From Acidimangrovimonas pyrenivorans (GTDB lineage: Bacteria > Pseudomonadota > Alphaproteobacteria > Rhodobacterales > Rhodobacteraceae), in contig NZ_JBHRSK010000002.1 of assembly GCF_042643245.1 (NCBI RefSeq), forward strand, positions 62,001 through 126,000: a stretch of DNA of 64,000 nt, given 5' to 3'. Made by a program: the position numbers and the translations under genes. The notes beneath the pieces are model-generated. The model saw only the letters and a list, made by a program, of their open reading frames with translations, was not told where the DNA came from and made no database searches. Below, piece by piece: positions 63,421 through 64,000 of this stretch; position 1 is the first letter of the stretch, and every line of letters begins with the position of its first letter.

Positions 63421-64000
63421 ATGTGGGACGAACGCTTCGCCGGAGAGGATTATCTGTTCGGCACCGAGCCGGCGGCCTTCCTGGCCGCCCAGGCCGGCCG
63501 GCTCCAGGCGGGCAGCGATGTGCTCTGCGTCGCCGATGGCGAGGGCCGCAACTCGGTCTACCTGGCCGGGCTGGGCCATCGGGTCACCGCGATGGACGGC
63601 GCCGCCAACGGCATCGCCAAGGCGAAGAAGCTGGCCGAGCGGCGCGGGGTCGCGGTCGACTATCACCTCGCCGACATCGCCGAATGGGACTGGAGCGAAG
63701 GCACCTACGACGCCGTGGTCGCGGTCTTCATCCAGTTCATGGGGCCCGAGATGCGCCGCAGGGTCTTCGACGGCCTGACCCGGACGCTGAAGCCCGGCGG
63801 GGTACTGCTGCTGCACGGCTACACGCCCAAGCAGCTGGACTACGGCACCGGCGGGCCGCGGATCCTGGAAAACCTCTACACCGCCGACCAGTTGCGCGCC
63901 GAATTGCCGGGGGTCGAGATCGAGACCCTGCGCGAATACGAGGCCATGGTCGACGAGGGCAAGGGCCATTCGGGGCGCTCGGCGCTGGTCGACCTGATCG
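63421..64000 (+). CDS. Class I SAM-dependent methyltransferase, 3' end cut by window
   Basis: 193 codons visible. Motif I is VLCVADGEGRNSVYLAG, an acidic residue follows in TAMDGAANGI, and the DYHLADIAEW and PGGVLLLHGYTP segments complete the Rossmann core. It resembles the TehB-like group, but the substrate is unknown. AGGAGG lies upstream of the ATG. The reading frame runs off the right edge. Confidence 0.88.
   Translation, partial: MWDERFAGEDYLFGTEPAAFLAAQAGRLQAGSDVLCVADGEGRNSVYLAGLGHRVTAMDGAANGIAKAKKLAERRGVAVDYHLADIAEWDWSEGTYDAVVAVFIQFMGPEMRRRVFDGLTRTLKPGGVLLLHGYTPKQLDYGTGGPRILENLYTADQLRAELPGVEIETLREYEAMVDEGKGHSGRSALVDLI

Overview
The window is GC-rich, tightly packed bacterial DNA. It looks like an alphaproteobacterium of the Rhodobacteraceae/Paracoccaceae group. 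The evidence is the divergent phaZ / phaC-phaP-phaR locus with CTGC-N3-GCAG operators, the hflK-hflC-DUF2065-degP block, the DUF2842, DUF6524 and DUF2267 family proteins, and the neighbouring secG and pyrG. The genus cannot be fixed from sequence alone. I found no rRNA, tRNA, CRISPR array, integrase, transposase or phage gene. A single N at 36444 and several frameshifts in GC-rich runs point to a draft assembly.

Layout. 1-6852: an exopolysaccharide group (co-polymerase/tyrosine kinase cut by the left edge, Wzy-like polymerase, secreted glycoside hydrolase, GT4 glycosyltransferase). 7083-10912: a three-subunit molybdenum hydroxylase (FAD, 2Fe-2S and Mo subunits) with a MoaD/ThiS-like sulfur-carrier gene as the last cistron. 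11135-17740: a complete N-type (alternate) F1F0-ATPase operon in the order beta, epsilon, Q, R, a, c, b, alpha, gamma, with an FNR-like box upstream and a divergent AhpD-family gene. 18426-21132: a compact flavin electron-transfer module of an exported FMN-binding protein, an ApbE FMN transferase and an RnfD-like membrane domain fused to a ferredoxin-NADP reductase domain. 21404-28592: purU, then degP, DUF2065, hflC, hflK, gor and rpiA on the minus strand. 28700-35379: two drug/metabolite transporters, L-serine dehydratase, a GST, thiamine diphosphokinase and two broken genes (DUF2267 and LysE). 35521-38088: a large acidic repeat protein of unknown function. 38311-45945: DUF2842, purA, DUF6524, secG, pyrG, a lytic transglycosylase, PhzF, DUF1330, a TerB-like protein and a PhnD-like protein. 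46196-49705: a glutamine-synthetase-like ligase, a class I amidotransferase and a DegT aminotransferase. 49846-55453: a LysR regulator and the polyhydroxyalkanoate genes phaR, phaP, phaC and phaZ. 55494-64000: three alpha/beta hydrolases, thrS, a small membrane protein, a cold-shock protein, a half-size EamA protein, PPK2 and a methyltransferase cut by the right edge.

How the parts fit. The window is mostly core metabolism with energy- and carbon-storage modules. The N-ATPase and the flavin electron-transfer cluster both act at the inner membrane and lie side by side. The PHA locus carries readable autoregulatory logic: the PhaR operator lies inside the spacer of the phaP promoter. The structure least explained by gene calls is a family of about eight intergenic repeats (GC hairpin, then CCCGGGATATTT, then a purine-rich AAGATGAAA-like tail). 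Seven of the eight sit just downstream of a gene and in that gene's orientation, and two loci carry them as inverted pairs. That repeat family, the flavin module and the N-ATPase are the best candidates for closer work.
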